Shown: positions 14,569 through 22,097 of the stretch, piece after piece
Layout of the letters: each line of letters opens with the position of its first letter
Position numbering within the stretch: the first letter of the stretch is position 1
Assembly (NCBI GenBank): GCA_948602995.1
Contig: CAPEBR010000025.1
Span: 1-51,588, forward strand
Source: an uncultured Dorea sp.
GTDB lineage: Bacteria > Bacillota > Clostridia > Lachnospirales > Lachnospiraceae
Direction: 5' to 3'
Length of the DNA: 51,588 nucleotides
Translations under genes and position numbers: made by a program
The notes under the pieces: model-generated
What the model was told of the DNA's origin: nothing
What the model saw: the letters and a program-made list of their open reading frames with translations, nothing else
Databases searched by the model: none

Positions 14569-15753
14569 TTACATACAGTTCCTTAGTATGCCAAGCATCT
14601 CGTCCACATGCTCTTTTTCTATAATCAGGGGCGGAACAAGACGGATCACGTTTTCGCTGGCACTGATGATAATAAGCCCTTCCTTAAGCGCCTGGTTTAT
14701 AATCTCTCCCGCCGGTTTTTTTACCCTGATTCCCTGAATCAGTCCGGTTCCCCTTATCTCCTGGATCTCATCCGTAGTTTCCTTCAGCGCCTTTAAGCCT
14801 TTACTCAGATATTCTCCCACTTCCTTTACATGTGTGGGAATGCTTTCTCTTTCAAAAATTTCTATGGTCTTCGCCACTGCTGCGCATACAAAGGGATTGC
14901 CGCCGTAGGTGGAACCGTGGTCGCCCGGCTCCAGTGAAAACTCTGCCACATCCTCTGTCATGGCAAACGCGCCTACCGGAACTCCGCTGCCGATTGCTTT
15001 CGCCACAGCCATAATATCAGGCTTTGTTCCATAATTCTGCCATGCAAACATGGAACCTGTGCGCCCCATGCCGCACTGTATCTCATCACAGATCATGAGG
15101 ATTCCTTCTTCATCACAAAGCTTCCGGATTCCTTTTATAAAATCAGGCTCTGCCATGTGGATCCCGCCCTCTCCCTGAACCGGCTCCAGAAGAATTGCAC
15201 AGGTCTTATCGGAAATCTGAGCCTTTACACTCTCCAGATTGTTAAACTCAGCGAATTTTACGCCTGGAAGCATGGGTTCAAAAGGCTCCCTGTAATGTGC
15301 ATTTCCCGTTACAGATACAGCCCCGATGCTCCGCCCGTGAAAGGAGTGCTCCATGGCAATAAATTCATATCGTCCGGTCCCCTTTTTATACGCATACTTT
15401 CTTGCCGCCTTTAAGGCTCCCTCAATGGCCTCTGTTCCGCTGTTGGTAAAAAATACGCGGTCCATTCCCGTAACCTGAAGAAGCGCGCGGGCCGCCCTCC
15501 CGCAGGTTGTATTATAATACAGATTTGACGTATGCATAAGCATATCAATCTGATCCTTCAGTGCCTGGTTTAACTCCGGATTTCCATAGCCAAGTCCACA
15601 TACCGCGATTCCCGCTGCGAAGTCAAGATACTTTTTCCCTTCTGTGTCGTAAAGATATACGCCCTTGCCTTTTTCAAATATAACCGGAAACCGGTTGTAG
15701 GTATGCACCAGTGCATCCTCTGTCTCTTCCATATATCCCTGATACTGATCCAT
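14569..15753 (-). CDS. argD: Acetylornithine aminotransferase
   Basis: 394 residues from ATG 15753 (MDQYQGYMEETEDALVHTYN), with GGAG 9 bases upstream overlapping the argB stop. A class III PLP-dependent aminotransferase: FAAGIAVCGLGYGNPEL near the N terminus, FFTNSGTEAIEGALKAARKY, and the PLP lysine in MAVAKAIGSGVPVGAF. It converts N-acetylglutamate semialdehyde to N-acetylornithine with glutamate as amino donor, in the cytoplasm. It is the last gene of the argC-J-B-D operon. Full length and without anomalies. Confidence 0.93.
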   Translation of the reverse strand: MDQYQGYMEETEDALVHTYNRFPVIFEKGKGVYLYDTEGKKYLDFAAGIAVCGLGYGNPELNQALKDQIDMLMHTSNLYYNTTCGRAARALLQVTGMDRVFFTNSGTEAIEGALKAARKYAYKKGTGRYEFIAMEHSFHGRSIGAVSVTGNAHYREPFEPMLPGVKFAEFNNLESVKAQISDKTCAILLEPVQGEGGIHMAEPDFIKGIRKLCDEEGILMICDEIQCGMGRTGSMFAWQNYGTKPDIMAVAKAIGSGVPVGAFAMTEDVAEFSLEPGDHGSTYGGNPFVCAAVAKTIEIFERESIPTHVKEVGEYLSKGLKALKETTDEIQEIRGTGLIQGIRVKKPAGEIINQALKEGLIIISASENVIRLVPPLIIEKEHVDEMLGILRNCM

Positions 15754-15757
15754 TGTC

Positions 15758-16657
15758 CTATTCTCCATAATAATATCTCTGCTCTCCGTCATTTATAATT
15801 GCCGTACCGATTCCCTTGTTGGTGAAAATCTCAAGAAGCAGGCAGTGCGGAATCCGCCCGTCTAAAATATGCACCCGGGAGACCCCGTGTTCAATGGCAT
15901 CAATACAATTGTTAAGCTTCGGAAGCATACCGCCGCCGATATATCCGTCCTTCATAAGTTCATGCGCCTCTGTGACTGTAAGCTCTGAAATCAGCGTCTG
16001 CGGATCCTCTGGATCCTTATATACTCCCTCAATATCTGTTAAAAATGCCAGCTTTTCCGCCCTCATGGCCCTGGCAATTGCACAGGCAGCGTCATCTGCG
16101 TTAATATTGTATGTATTATAGTGATCATCAAGACCTGTGGGGCATACAACCGGCAGGAAATCTTTCTCAAGAAGGTCATAAAGAACAGTGGCGTCAACCT
16201 TCTTCACGTCACCCACAAAGCCGATGTCCTCCCCGCCTGCATACTTTTTGCTGACAGAAAGAAGCTTTCCATCCTTGCCGCTGATGCCGATGGCTCTTAC
16301 CCCCAGGCTCTCCACAAGCTGGACGAGGCTCTTATTGACCTTTCCAAGTACCATCTCTGCAAGCTCCATGGTCGCTTCGTCTGTCACACGGAGGCCGTTG
16401 ACAAATTCCGGCTCCATACCTACCTTTCCTACCCATCTGCTGATCTCCTTGCCGCCTCCATGGACAATGATCGGCTTAAAACCTACCAGCTTAAGGAGTG
16501 TTACATCCTGGATGACCTGCGCTTTTAATTCCTCATCTACCATTGCGCTTCCGCCGTATTTTACCACAATAATTCTACGGTTAAACCGCTGTATATACGG
16601 AAGCGCTTCAATCAGCACCTCCGCCTTATCTAAAAATTTCTGCATGTCCTTATTCAT
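15758..16657 (-). CDS. argB: N-acetylglutamate kinase
   Basis: 299 residues from ATG 16657 (MNKDMQKFLDKAEVL), GAAGGGA upstream; an in-frame extension to 16726 overlaps argJ. Amino-acid kinase fold with VVKYGGSAM, IIVHGGGKEI and the C-terminal GGGMLPKLNNC nucleotide/arginine region. It phosphorylates N-acetylglutamate and in cyclic pathways is usually the point of arginine feedback; the N-terminal helix typical of arginine-sensitive hexameric forms (KAEVLIEALPYIQRF) is present. argD follows after 4 bases, so the two are coupled. Confidence 0.93.
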   Translation of the reverse strand: MNKDMQKFLDKAEVLIEALPYIQRFNRRIIVVKYGGSAMVDEELKAQVIQDVTLLKLVGFKPIIVHGGGKEISRWVGKVGMEPEFVNGLRVTDEATMELAEMVLGKVNKSLVQLVESLGVRAIGISGKDGKLLSVSKKYAGGEDIGFVGDVKKVDATVLYDLLEKDFLPVVCPTGLDDHYNTYNINADDAACAIARAMRAEKLAFLTDIEGVYKDPEDPQTLISELTVTEAHELMKDGYIGGGMLPKLNNCIDAIEHGVSRVHILDGRIPHCLLLEIFTNKGIGTAIINDGEQRYYYGE

Positions 16658-16697
16658 CTCGTTCTGCTTCCCTTCTGTAACAAAGTCCTGATACGTT

Positions 16698-17921
16698 CTA
16701 ACTCCTGTAATCTGCATTGATATCAATATAGCCGTGGGTCAGGTCACAGCCCCAGGCTGTGGCTTCCTTATCTCCCATCTTTACGTCTGCAATCGCCGTC
16801 ACAGCCGGTTCAGAGAGAATCCTGGCAGCCTCATCCTCGCTGTAATCTGCCGCTATTCCGTTTTCGATAATCTGAATCCTGCCTGCCCTGCTCTCGAAAA
16901 ACAAATCCACCTTCTCCGGGTCAAACTGTGCCCCGGAATATCCCATTGCACAGAGGATTCTCCCCCAGTTCGCATCATGACCAGCGATTGCAGCCTTAGT
17001 AAGACTGGAGCATACGACTGCCTTTGCCAGTGTCTTTGCCTGCTCTGTATTCTCACATCCTACAGCCTTCACCTCAAACAGTGCCGTAGCTCCCTCGCCG
17101 TCCCCCGCAATCTTTTTCGCCAGGTATTCATTTACCTCGTGAAGAGCCTGAACAAATGTCTCATAGTCCTCTGTTCCATACATGATCTGCGGATTTTCGG
17201 CAAGACCATTTGCCAGCAGGAGAACTGTGTCATTGGTTGACGTGTCTCCGTCCACGGAGATCATATTATAAGTATCTTCCACATCCCCGCTTAACGCCTT
17301 CTGAAGCGCCTCCTGGCTAATGACTGCATCCGTTGTAATGAACGCAAGCATGGTGCACATATTCGGATGAATCATCCCGGATCCCTTGGCCATTCCACCG
17401 ATGGTCACAGTCCTGCCGCTGATCTCAAACTCCACCGCCAGCTCCTTTTCACAGGTGTCTGTCGTCATAATCGCCTTTGCTGCTTCGGTTCCGCTTTCTA
17501 TAGAAGCATTTTTCTTTCCTGCAAGAGTCTTAATTCCTTCTGTCAGCTTCTTAATTGGAAGCTGCATGCCGATTACACCAGTTGAACCAAGCACTACACT
17601 GTCCTCGGAAATATGAAGAGCCTCTGCCGCTGCCTTTGCGGAATCTCTACAATATCCAAAGCCCTCCTCTCCTGTGCAGGCATTTGCAATCCCTGAATTC
17701 ACAATCACTGCCTGTACCGGACTTTTGCTGTCTATCACCTGACGGTCCCATTGAACCGGCGCTGCCTTTACCACATTTGTCGTAAAGGTTCCTGCCGCTG
17801 CACACGGAGCCTGGCTGTAAACCAGCGCCATATCTGTTCTGTTCTGATACTTAATCCCTGCAGCCGTACTTGCTGCCTCAAATCCCTTTGCCGCGGTAAC
17901 CCCGCCTTTTATCTGCTTCAT
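16698..17921 (-). CDS. argJ: Ornithine acetyltransferase/N-acetylglutamate synthase
   Basis: 407 residues; the ATG at 17921 is directly after AAGGAGGAGAAG. The self-cleavage region is KGSGMIHPNMCTMLAF, with the conserved Thr of the TML motif as the new N-terminal nucleophile (preceded by Cys rather than the more common Ala). Other conserved parts are AGTFTTNVVKAAP, GEGATALFEV and ADVKMGD. ArgJ recycles the acetyl group from acetylornithine to glutamate, and bifunctional forms also make N-acetylglutamate from acetyl-CoA. It lies in the arg operon after a short GNAT gene. Confidence 0.93.
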   Translation of the reverse strand: MKQIKGGVTAAKGFEAASTAAGIKYQNRTDMALVYSQAPCAAAGTFTTNVVKAAPVQWDRQVIDSKSPVQAVIVNSGIANACTGEEGFGYCRDSAKAAAEALHISEDSVVLGSTGVIGMQLPIKKLTEGIKTLAGKKNASIESGTEAAKAIMTTDTCEKELAVEFEISGRTVTIGGMAKGSGMIHPNMCTMLAFITTDAVISQEALQKALSGDVEDTYNMISVDGDTSTNDTVLLLANGLAENPQIMYGTEDYETFVQALHEVNEYLAKKIAGDGEGATALFEVKAVGCENTEQAKTLAKAVVCSSLTKAAIAGHDANWGRILCAMGYSGAQFDPEKVDLFFESRAGRIQIIENGIAADYSEDEAARILSEPAVTAIADVKMGDKEATAWGCDLTHGYIDINADYRS

Positions 17922-17973
17922 CTTCTCCTCCTTTATAGTCTGTACTAAAATCCTGCGCAAATGTGCAGAACTG

Positions 17974-18417
17974 CTACTGAATAAATGCCGTTATATTTTC
18001 TTCATTTAGTGTAAAGTCATAATAATTCAGATCCTCGCGTTTTGTCCAGCCTATTTCCTTCCAAAAAGCATTTCCAATATCATTTTTTGTAAAAGCAATC
18101 AGTGAGACCTTGTTAATCTTTTCCTTTTTCAACGCCTCCATCGCATATACAACCATGGACTTTCCAATTCCTCTCATACGATATCCGGGATCCACACACA
18201 CATGATACAGACACCCTCTCCTGCCGTCATGTCCACAGAGAATTGCCCCTACGATCCTGCCGTCCTCTCTTGCCACAACGCTGGTCTCCGGATTGCGCGA
18301 CAGAAAACGTGCAACACCCTCCCTGGAATCATCCACACTTCTCAGACCAAATCCCCTGATTTTCCTCCATAATGCATAGACCTCATCATAATCCTCAATT
18401 GTCATTGCTCTTACCAT
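17974..18417 (-). CDS. Short GNAT acetyltransferase inside the arginine operon
   Basis: 147 residues from ATG 18417 (MVRAMTIEDYDEVYALW), the usual GNAT beginning, with GAGGGTG 8 bases upstream; ATG 18483 is an alternative adding 22 residues. The acetyl-CoA loop is VDPGYRMRGIGKSMV, preceded by IVGAILCGHDG and followed by FTKNDIGNAFWKEIGWTKRE. Lies between argC and argJ and is co-directional with both. Short single-domain GNATs in some bacteria serve as N-acetylglutamate synthase, the first arginine step, so that role is possible here. It could equally acetylate another small molecule or protein (YpeA-like). Confidence 0.75.
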   Translation of the reverse strand: MVRAMTIEDYDEVYALWRKIRGFGLRSVDDSREGVARFLSRNPETSVVAREDGRIVGAILCGHDGRRGCLYHVCVDPGYRMRGIGKSMVVYAMEALKKEKINKVSLIAFTKNDIGNAFWKEIGWTKREDLNYYDFTLNEENITAFIQ

Positions 18418-18494
18418 CTGCCATTCACCCTCTGTCTTCGATCCTCTGTTTTCCATCACCGGTCTTCCATACTCTGCTGCCATCCCTGCCCGGA

Positions 18495-19535
18495 CTACGG
18501 GAACAGCGGCACAAGCTTAAGTCCTTCGTCCTCAGGAAGCCCGAACATAATATTCATATTCTGTACCGCCTGCCCGGCCGCTCCCTTCACTAAATTATCA
18601 ATTGCACCCATCATGACAATCCGGTTTGTCCTGGGATCAATCTGAAATCCGATATCCACATAATTACTGCCCTCCACCCATTTTGTCTCCGGACACGCAC
18701 CGGCTCCCAGCACGCGGATGAAAGTTTCTTCCTTATAATATTTCTCATAAACTGCCCGTACATCTTCCTCTGTCACATTTCCTTTCAGAGAAGCATATTC
18801 CGTAGCCAGGATTCCCCTGTTCATCGGAACAAGGTGAGGTGTAAAGCTAAGCAGCACCTCTTCTCCCGATGCATAGGAAAGCTGCTCCTCAATCTCTGGC
18901 GTATGTCTGTGAGACGCCACACCATAAGCCTTCATATTTTCATTTACCTCACAGAAAAGATTGGGAATCTTCGCTCCCCTCCCCGCACCAGAGGTGCCGG
19001 ATTTGGCGTCAATAATCAGTGTATTCATATCAATCATACCCTCTTTTGCAAGAGGATACGCTGTCAGAATCGAACAGGTCGTGTAACACCCCGGATTCGC
19101 CACAAGCCGCGCGTTCCGGATTTTCTCCCTGTTCACTTCACAGAGCCCGTACACCGCCTCATCAATAAACTGCGGGCTCTCATGCCTGATCCCGTACCAT
19201 TGCTCATAAACTCCCACATCCTTAATCCGGAAATCCGCACTCAGATCCACAATCTTTGTCCTCTCTAAGATCTCCTCACTGATAACCGAAGCACAATAGC
19301 CCTGTGGCGTTGCCGTAAAAATCACGTCAGCCTGCTTCGCAAGCTCCTCCATATTATCATCCAGGCACTTCGCATCCACAATCTCAAACATGTTGCGATA
19401 GACATCTGCATACTTCTGATCTATATAACTTCTAGAGCCATACCACACAATCTCCGCCTCTCTGTGCCCTGTCAATATTCTCACCAGCTCGCCGCCCGCA
19501 TATCCGGTAGCGCCGATGATACCTGCCTTAATCAT
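18495..19535 (-). CDS. argC: N-acetyl-gamma-glutamyl-phosphate reductase
   Basis: 346 residues from ATG 19535 (MIKAGIIGATGYAGGEL), AGGAGG upstream. Rossmann motif GIIGATGYAGGELVRIL, and the catalytic cysteine in VANPGCYTTCSIL; histidine in ASHRHTPEIEEQL. Uses NADPH to reduce N-acetylglutamyl phosphate to the semialdehyde. First gene of the arg operon. Its mRNA leader of roughly 100 bases holds a full copy of the GGGGACGGGG palindrome just upstream of the SD. Transcription starts from an ArgR-type promoter at 19648-19676. Confidence 0.94.
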   Translation of the reverse strand: MIKAGIIGATGYAGGELVRILTGHREAEIVWYGSRSYIDQKYADVYRNMFEIVDAKCLDDNMEELAKQADVIFTATPQGYCASVISEEILERTKIVDLSADFRIKDVGVYEQWYGIRHESPQFIDEAVYGLCEVNREKIRNARLVANPGCYTTCSILTAYPLAKEGMIDMNTLIIDAKSGTSGAGRGAKIPNLFCEVNENMKAYGVASHRHTPEIEEQLSYASGEEVLLSFTPHLVPMNRGILATEYASLKGNVTEEDVRAVYEKYYKEETFIRVLGAGACPETKWVEGSNYVDIGFQIDPRTNRIVMMGAIDNLVKGAAGQAVQNMNIMFGLPEDEGLKLVPLFP

Positions 19536-19556
19536 CCTTCTTACATCCTCCTGGGT

Positions 19557-19590
19557 GGGGGACGGGGCATTTTTAAAAATGCCCCGTCCC
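19557..19590. repeat. GGGGACGGGG palindrome, copy R1 (argC leader)
   Basis: Two arms GGGACGGGGCATTTTT/AAAAATGCCCCGTCCC form a hairpin. Flanking bases 19591-19617 (minus strand: AAAAAGGGACAGG then AATTTGGGA) match the flank of copy R2 in the same order, so the mobile unit is about 60 bases. Here it is transcribed as part of the arg operon leader. Confidence 0.85.
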
Positions 19591-19639
19591 AAATTGAAAT
19601 TAACCTGTCCCTTTTTGCTCTCTATCCAAAAATGAAACG

Positions 19640-19677
19640 CTTGCATAATTATACAACTTCTATGCATAATATGCAAG
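19640..19677 (-). promoter_or_regulatory. argC promoter with two ARG boxes
   Basis: Minus strand TTGCAT (-35, 19671-19676), exactly 17 bp, TATAAT (-10, 19648-19653). A full match to the ArgR operator core TGNAT-WWWW-ATNCA lies at 19640-19657 over the -10, and a second palindrome, TGCATAATATGCA (three central bases), lies at 19663-19675 over the -35. ArgR with bound arginine should block the promoter. Confidence 0.8.
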
Positions 19678-19756
19678 CTTTTCTTTTCATTTTATAGAAT
19701 ACTCTTTATAAACGTTATTGTCAATACATTATTCTATGTTGTTCTCACGGAATAAC

Positions 19757-19862
19757 GGTTACTATTCACGGGTCAGGAATGCGCGTAAGCTGCGCATTCC
19801 GTAAGAACGTGATTCAAGGGTAAGGGGCGATTTTTGCGCAGCAAAACTTTAAATATCGCCCC
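19757..19862. repeat. Composite palindromic repeat, 'attcacgggtcagg' family
   Basis: Holds a hairpin GGAATGCGC/GCGCATTCC (19776-19800) and another GGGGCGAT/ATCGCCCC (19824-19862). Bases 19757-19788 match 43123-43154 with three mismatches in 32. It lies between the divergent arg promoters, upstream of both transcripts. No coding potential. Confidence 0.7.
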
Positions 19863-19921
19863 GAATCGTTACTGTGAATATGTCAAGTCTTTTCCTTTTT
19901 ATGCATTATTTTTGTATATTC

Positions 19922-19981
19922 TGCATAAATATAAGTTTTTCTCAAATATTGATTGCATATTTATTGGATTTGGTGTATAGT
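19922..19981 (+). promoter_or_regulatory. argG promoter with ARG-box-like sites
   Basis: TTGCAT (19953-19958), 17 bp, TATAGT (19976-19981). Two partial ARG boxes: TGCATAAATATAAG near 19922 and TTGCATATTTATTGG at 19953-19967, the latter over the -35. Each keeps one perfect half-site. The promoter mirrors argC's, so argG is probably repressed together with the operon. Confidence 0.7.
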
Positions 19982-20044
19982 ATTTCTTGCGTTAAGAAAC
20001 GAAAACTGAAACCAATGCCATACTTATTAAGGAGGATTTTTATA

Positions 20045-21259
20045 ATGAAAGAAAAAGTTGTATTAGCCTATTCCGGCGGACTGGACACGACTGCGATTAT
20101 CCCGTGGTTAAAGGAGAATTTTGATTATGAAGTAATCTGCTGCTGTATCAACTGCGGACAGGGAGAGGAACTTGACGGTCTAGAGGAACGTGCAAAGCTG
20201 TCAGGTGCATCCAAGTTATATATTGAAGATATTACGGACGAATTCTGCGACGAATATATTATGCCATGCGTTCAGGGACATGCAGTATATGAGAATAAGT
20301 ACCTTCTTGGCACTTCCATGGCACGTCCGTGCATGGCAAAGCATCTCGTGGAGATTGCGCGCAAGGAAGGTGCTACTGCCATCTGCCACGGCGCTACCGG
20401 AAAGGGAAATGACCAGATCCGCTTTGAACTTGGCATCAAAGCGCTGGCTCCGGATCTTAAGATTATCGCTCCATGGCGCATGACTGACATATGGACCATG
20501 AATTCCCGCGAGGAGGAGATTGAGTACTGTAAAAAACATGGAATTGATCTTCCCTTTGATGCAAGCCACAGCTACAGCCGCGACCGCAATCTGTGGCATA
20601 TCAGCCATGAGGGTCTTGAACTTGAGGATCCGGCAAATGAGCCGGATTATGACCATCTTCTTGTTCTCGGAGTCACACCGGAAAAAGCACCGGATGAAGC
20701 AGAGTATGTGACCATGACATTTGAAAAGGGCATTCCTGTAAGCCTGAATGGCGAGGCGATGAAGACCTCTGACATTATCCGCAGGCTCAACGAACTCGGT
20801 GGAAAACATGGAATCGGCATCTGCGATATTGTAGAAAACCGTGTTGTCGGAATGAAGTCACGCGGCATCTACGAGACGCCAGGCGGCACCATCCTCTACG
20901 AGGCACACCAGCAGTTGGAAGAGCTTGTATTAGATCGTTCCACTTACGAGGTAAAGGAAGAGATGGGCAACAAGCTGTCACAGATCGTATATGAAGGCAA
21001 ATGGTTTACGCCTCTGCGTGAGGCCGTGCAGGCATTTATCGAAAAGACACAGGAATATGTAACCGGAGAAGTGAAGTTCAAGCTTTATAAGGGAAATATT
21101 ATCAAGGCCGGAACCACCTCCCCCTATTCATTATACAGTGAATCACTGGCAAGCTTCACAACAGGAGATCTCTACGATCATCACGATGCGGACGGCTTTA
21201 TCAATCTGTTCGGACTGCCGTTAAAGGTTCGCGCCATGAAAATGCAGGATATGGAGTAA
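20045..21259 (+). CDS. argG: Argininosuccinate synthase
   Basis: 404 residues from ATG 20045, preceded by AAGGAGG. PP-loop ATPase motif AYSGGLDTTAIIPWL at the N terminus, then CINCGQGEELDGLEER, HGATGKGNDQIRFELG, and DASHSYSRDRNLWHISHEG. Joins citrulline and aspartate with ATP to argininosuccinate. It is monocistronic here: argH is not adjacent, and the gene ends in a palindrome (R2) before a convergent gene. Upstream in-frame codons to 19874 overlap the promoter and are not coding. Confidence 0.95.
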   Translation: MKEKVVLAYSGGLDTTAIIPWLKENFDYEVICCCINCGQGEELDGLEERAKLSGASKLYIEDITDEFCDEYIMPCVQGHAVYENKYLLGTSMARPCMAKHLVEIARKEGATAICHGATGKGNDQIRFELGIKALAPDLKIIAPWRMTDIWTMNSREEEIEYCKKHGIDLPFDASHSYSRDRNLWHISHEGLELEDPANEPDYDHLLVLGVTPEKAPDEAEYVTMTFEKGIPVSLNGEAMKTSDIIRRLNELGGKHGIGICDIVENRVVGMKSRGIYETPGGTILYEAHQQLEELVLDRSTYEVKEEMGNKLSQIVYEGKWFTPLREAVQAFIEKTQEYVTGEVKFKLYKGNIIKAGTTSPYSLYSESLASFTTGDLYDHHDADGFINLFGLPLKVRAMKMQDME

Positions 21260-21278
21260 CTGACTTTAAGAAGCGCAA

Positions 21279-21337
21279 AAAGGGACAGGGCATTTTTAAT
21301 TTGGGACGGGGCATTTTTAAAAATGCCCCGTCCCCAA
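21279..21337. repeat. GGGGACGGGG palindrome, copy R2 (argG / lspA-like end)
   Basis: A partial unit (AAAAAGGGACAGGGCATTTTT) then a full palindrome (21301-21337). It supplies the last six codons (LGTGHF) and stop of the minus-strand gene 21317-21766 and lies 3' of argG, where its hairpin with a T-rich centre could end transcription both ways. Confidence 0.85.
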
Positions 21338-21766
21338 CAATGTTCCGAGAAGTATATACAGATCCGCCAGGTTTACTGTAATCTTCGATATTTTCTTTTT
21401 TTTGCTGTCTGTCCCGATGTAGTCTATTACCTTTCCCCGGACCAGGCGGTCATAGATATTGCTGAATGCTCCTGCGCTTAGGATGGTCATTCCAAGCTTT
21501 TTTATCCGCCGTCCTTTTTTCATTAGAAGCCAGCCGTCATAGGCTGCAATTCCTGCTCCCATGGCTGCGGATGCTCCTTTGACCAGTGCCGGATGTCCTT
21601 CCAGGGTATCCATTATGAATCCTTTGTTATATACCTTTCTTAAGACAATGTTTCCAAAGATCGTTTTTCGCTCTTCTCCCGGACTGAAGGTATCCTCTAT
21701 ATATTGCTTTGCTCCCATGTCACTGCATACAAGCAATAAAAATAATCCGCCCAGCTGCTTATGCAT
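21317..21766 (-). CDS. Signal peptidase II (LspA)-like membrane protein with repeat-derived C terminus
   Basis: 149 residues. Conserved LspA boxes are recognisable: SAGAFSNIYDRLVRGKVIDYIG and ITVNLADLYILLG, with the two catalytic aspartates at about D115 and D135. Hydrophobic segments at 3-15, 62-76, 90-103 and 133-143 fit a four-helix aspartic protease that trims prolipoproteins. The middle (FGNIVLRKVYNKGFIMDTLE) fits the family only loosely, so this is a divergent paralogue. The final LGTGHF and stop are read from the R2 palindrome, so the native end has been replaced. The start overlaps the stop of the preceding gene (TGATG). Confidence 0.75.
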   Translation of the reverse strand: MHKQLGGLFLLLVCSDMGAKQYIEDTFSPGEERKTIFGNIVLRKVYNKGFIMDTLEGHPALVKGASAAMGAGIAAYDGWLLMKKGRRIKKLGMTILSAGAFSNIYDRLVRGKVIDYIGTDSKKKKISKITVNLADLYILLGTLLGTGHF

Positions 21767-22056
21767 CAGAATACCTCTTTTATTCTCTGAATCTCGTCTT
21801 TGTATTTTTCCATCTCTTCATCTCTTTTTTCGATTGTCTCACACAGTGGCGTGTAGTCCAGGTCAGACACTTCTCCTTCACGGAATTTTTCGTACACCAT
21901 CTGTCCGATCTCCAAAAGATCTCTTTCGTTGGCGCGGCGCAGTGAGCGAACCTTACTTTTCAGCTTTTCTACTTCAATCGTATCTCCCGCTCTCTTTCCG
22001 ATATCCTCTGCTACATCTGAAATTCTTTTTCCCAGGTCTTCAAAAAAATCTGACAT
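21766..22056 (-). CDS. Small coiled-coil protein, 96 residues
   Basis: ATG 22056 with AAGGAGAG 8 bases upstream; a longer frame to 22263 overlaps the protease gene. The sequence MSDFFEDLGKRISDVAEDIG then KRAGDTIEVEKLKSKVRSLR continues as heptad-like charged helix to the end (EKRDEEMEKYKDEIQRIKEVF). This type, an amphipathic start plus coiled coil, often carries a zinc-ribbon in relatives; none is present here. Function unknown. It follows the Csp protease and overlaps the LspA-like gene by one base. Confidence 0.7.
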   Translation of the reverse strand: MSDFFEDLGKRISDVAEDIGKRAGDTIEVEKLKSKVRSLRRANERDLLEIGQMVYEKFREGEVSDLDYTPLCETIEKRDEEMEKYKDEIQRIKEVF

Positions 22057-22097
22057 AATCCATCTCTCCTTTTCATTATGTATTCTGCTGCACGTAT

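Noticed and set aside
19736..19870. Possible riboswitch or attenuator ahead of argG
   Set aside because: The hairpins lie upstream of the argG -35, so they are not in its transcript.
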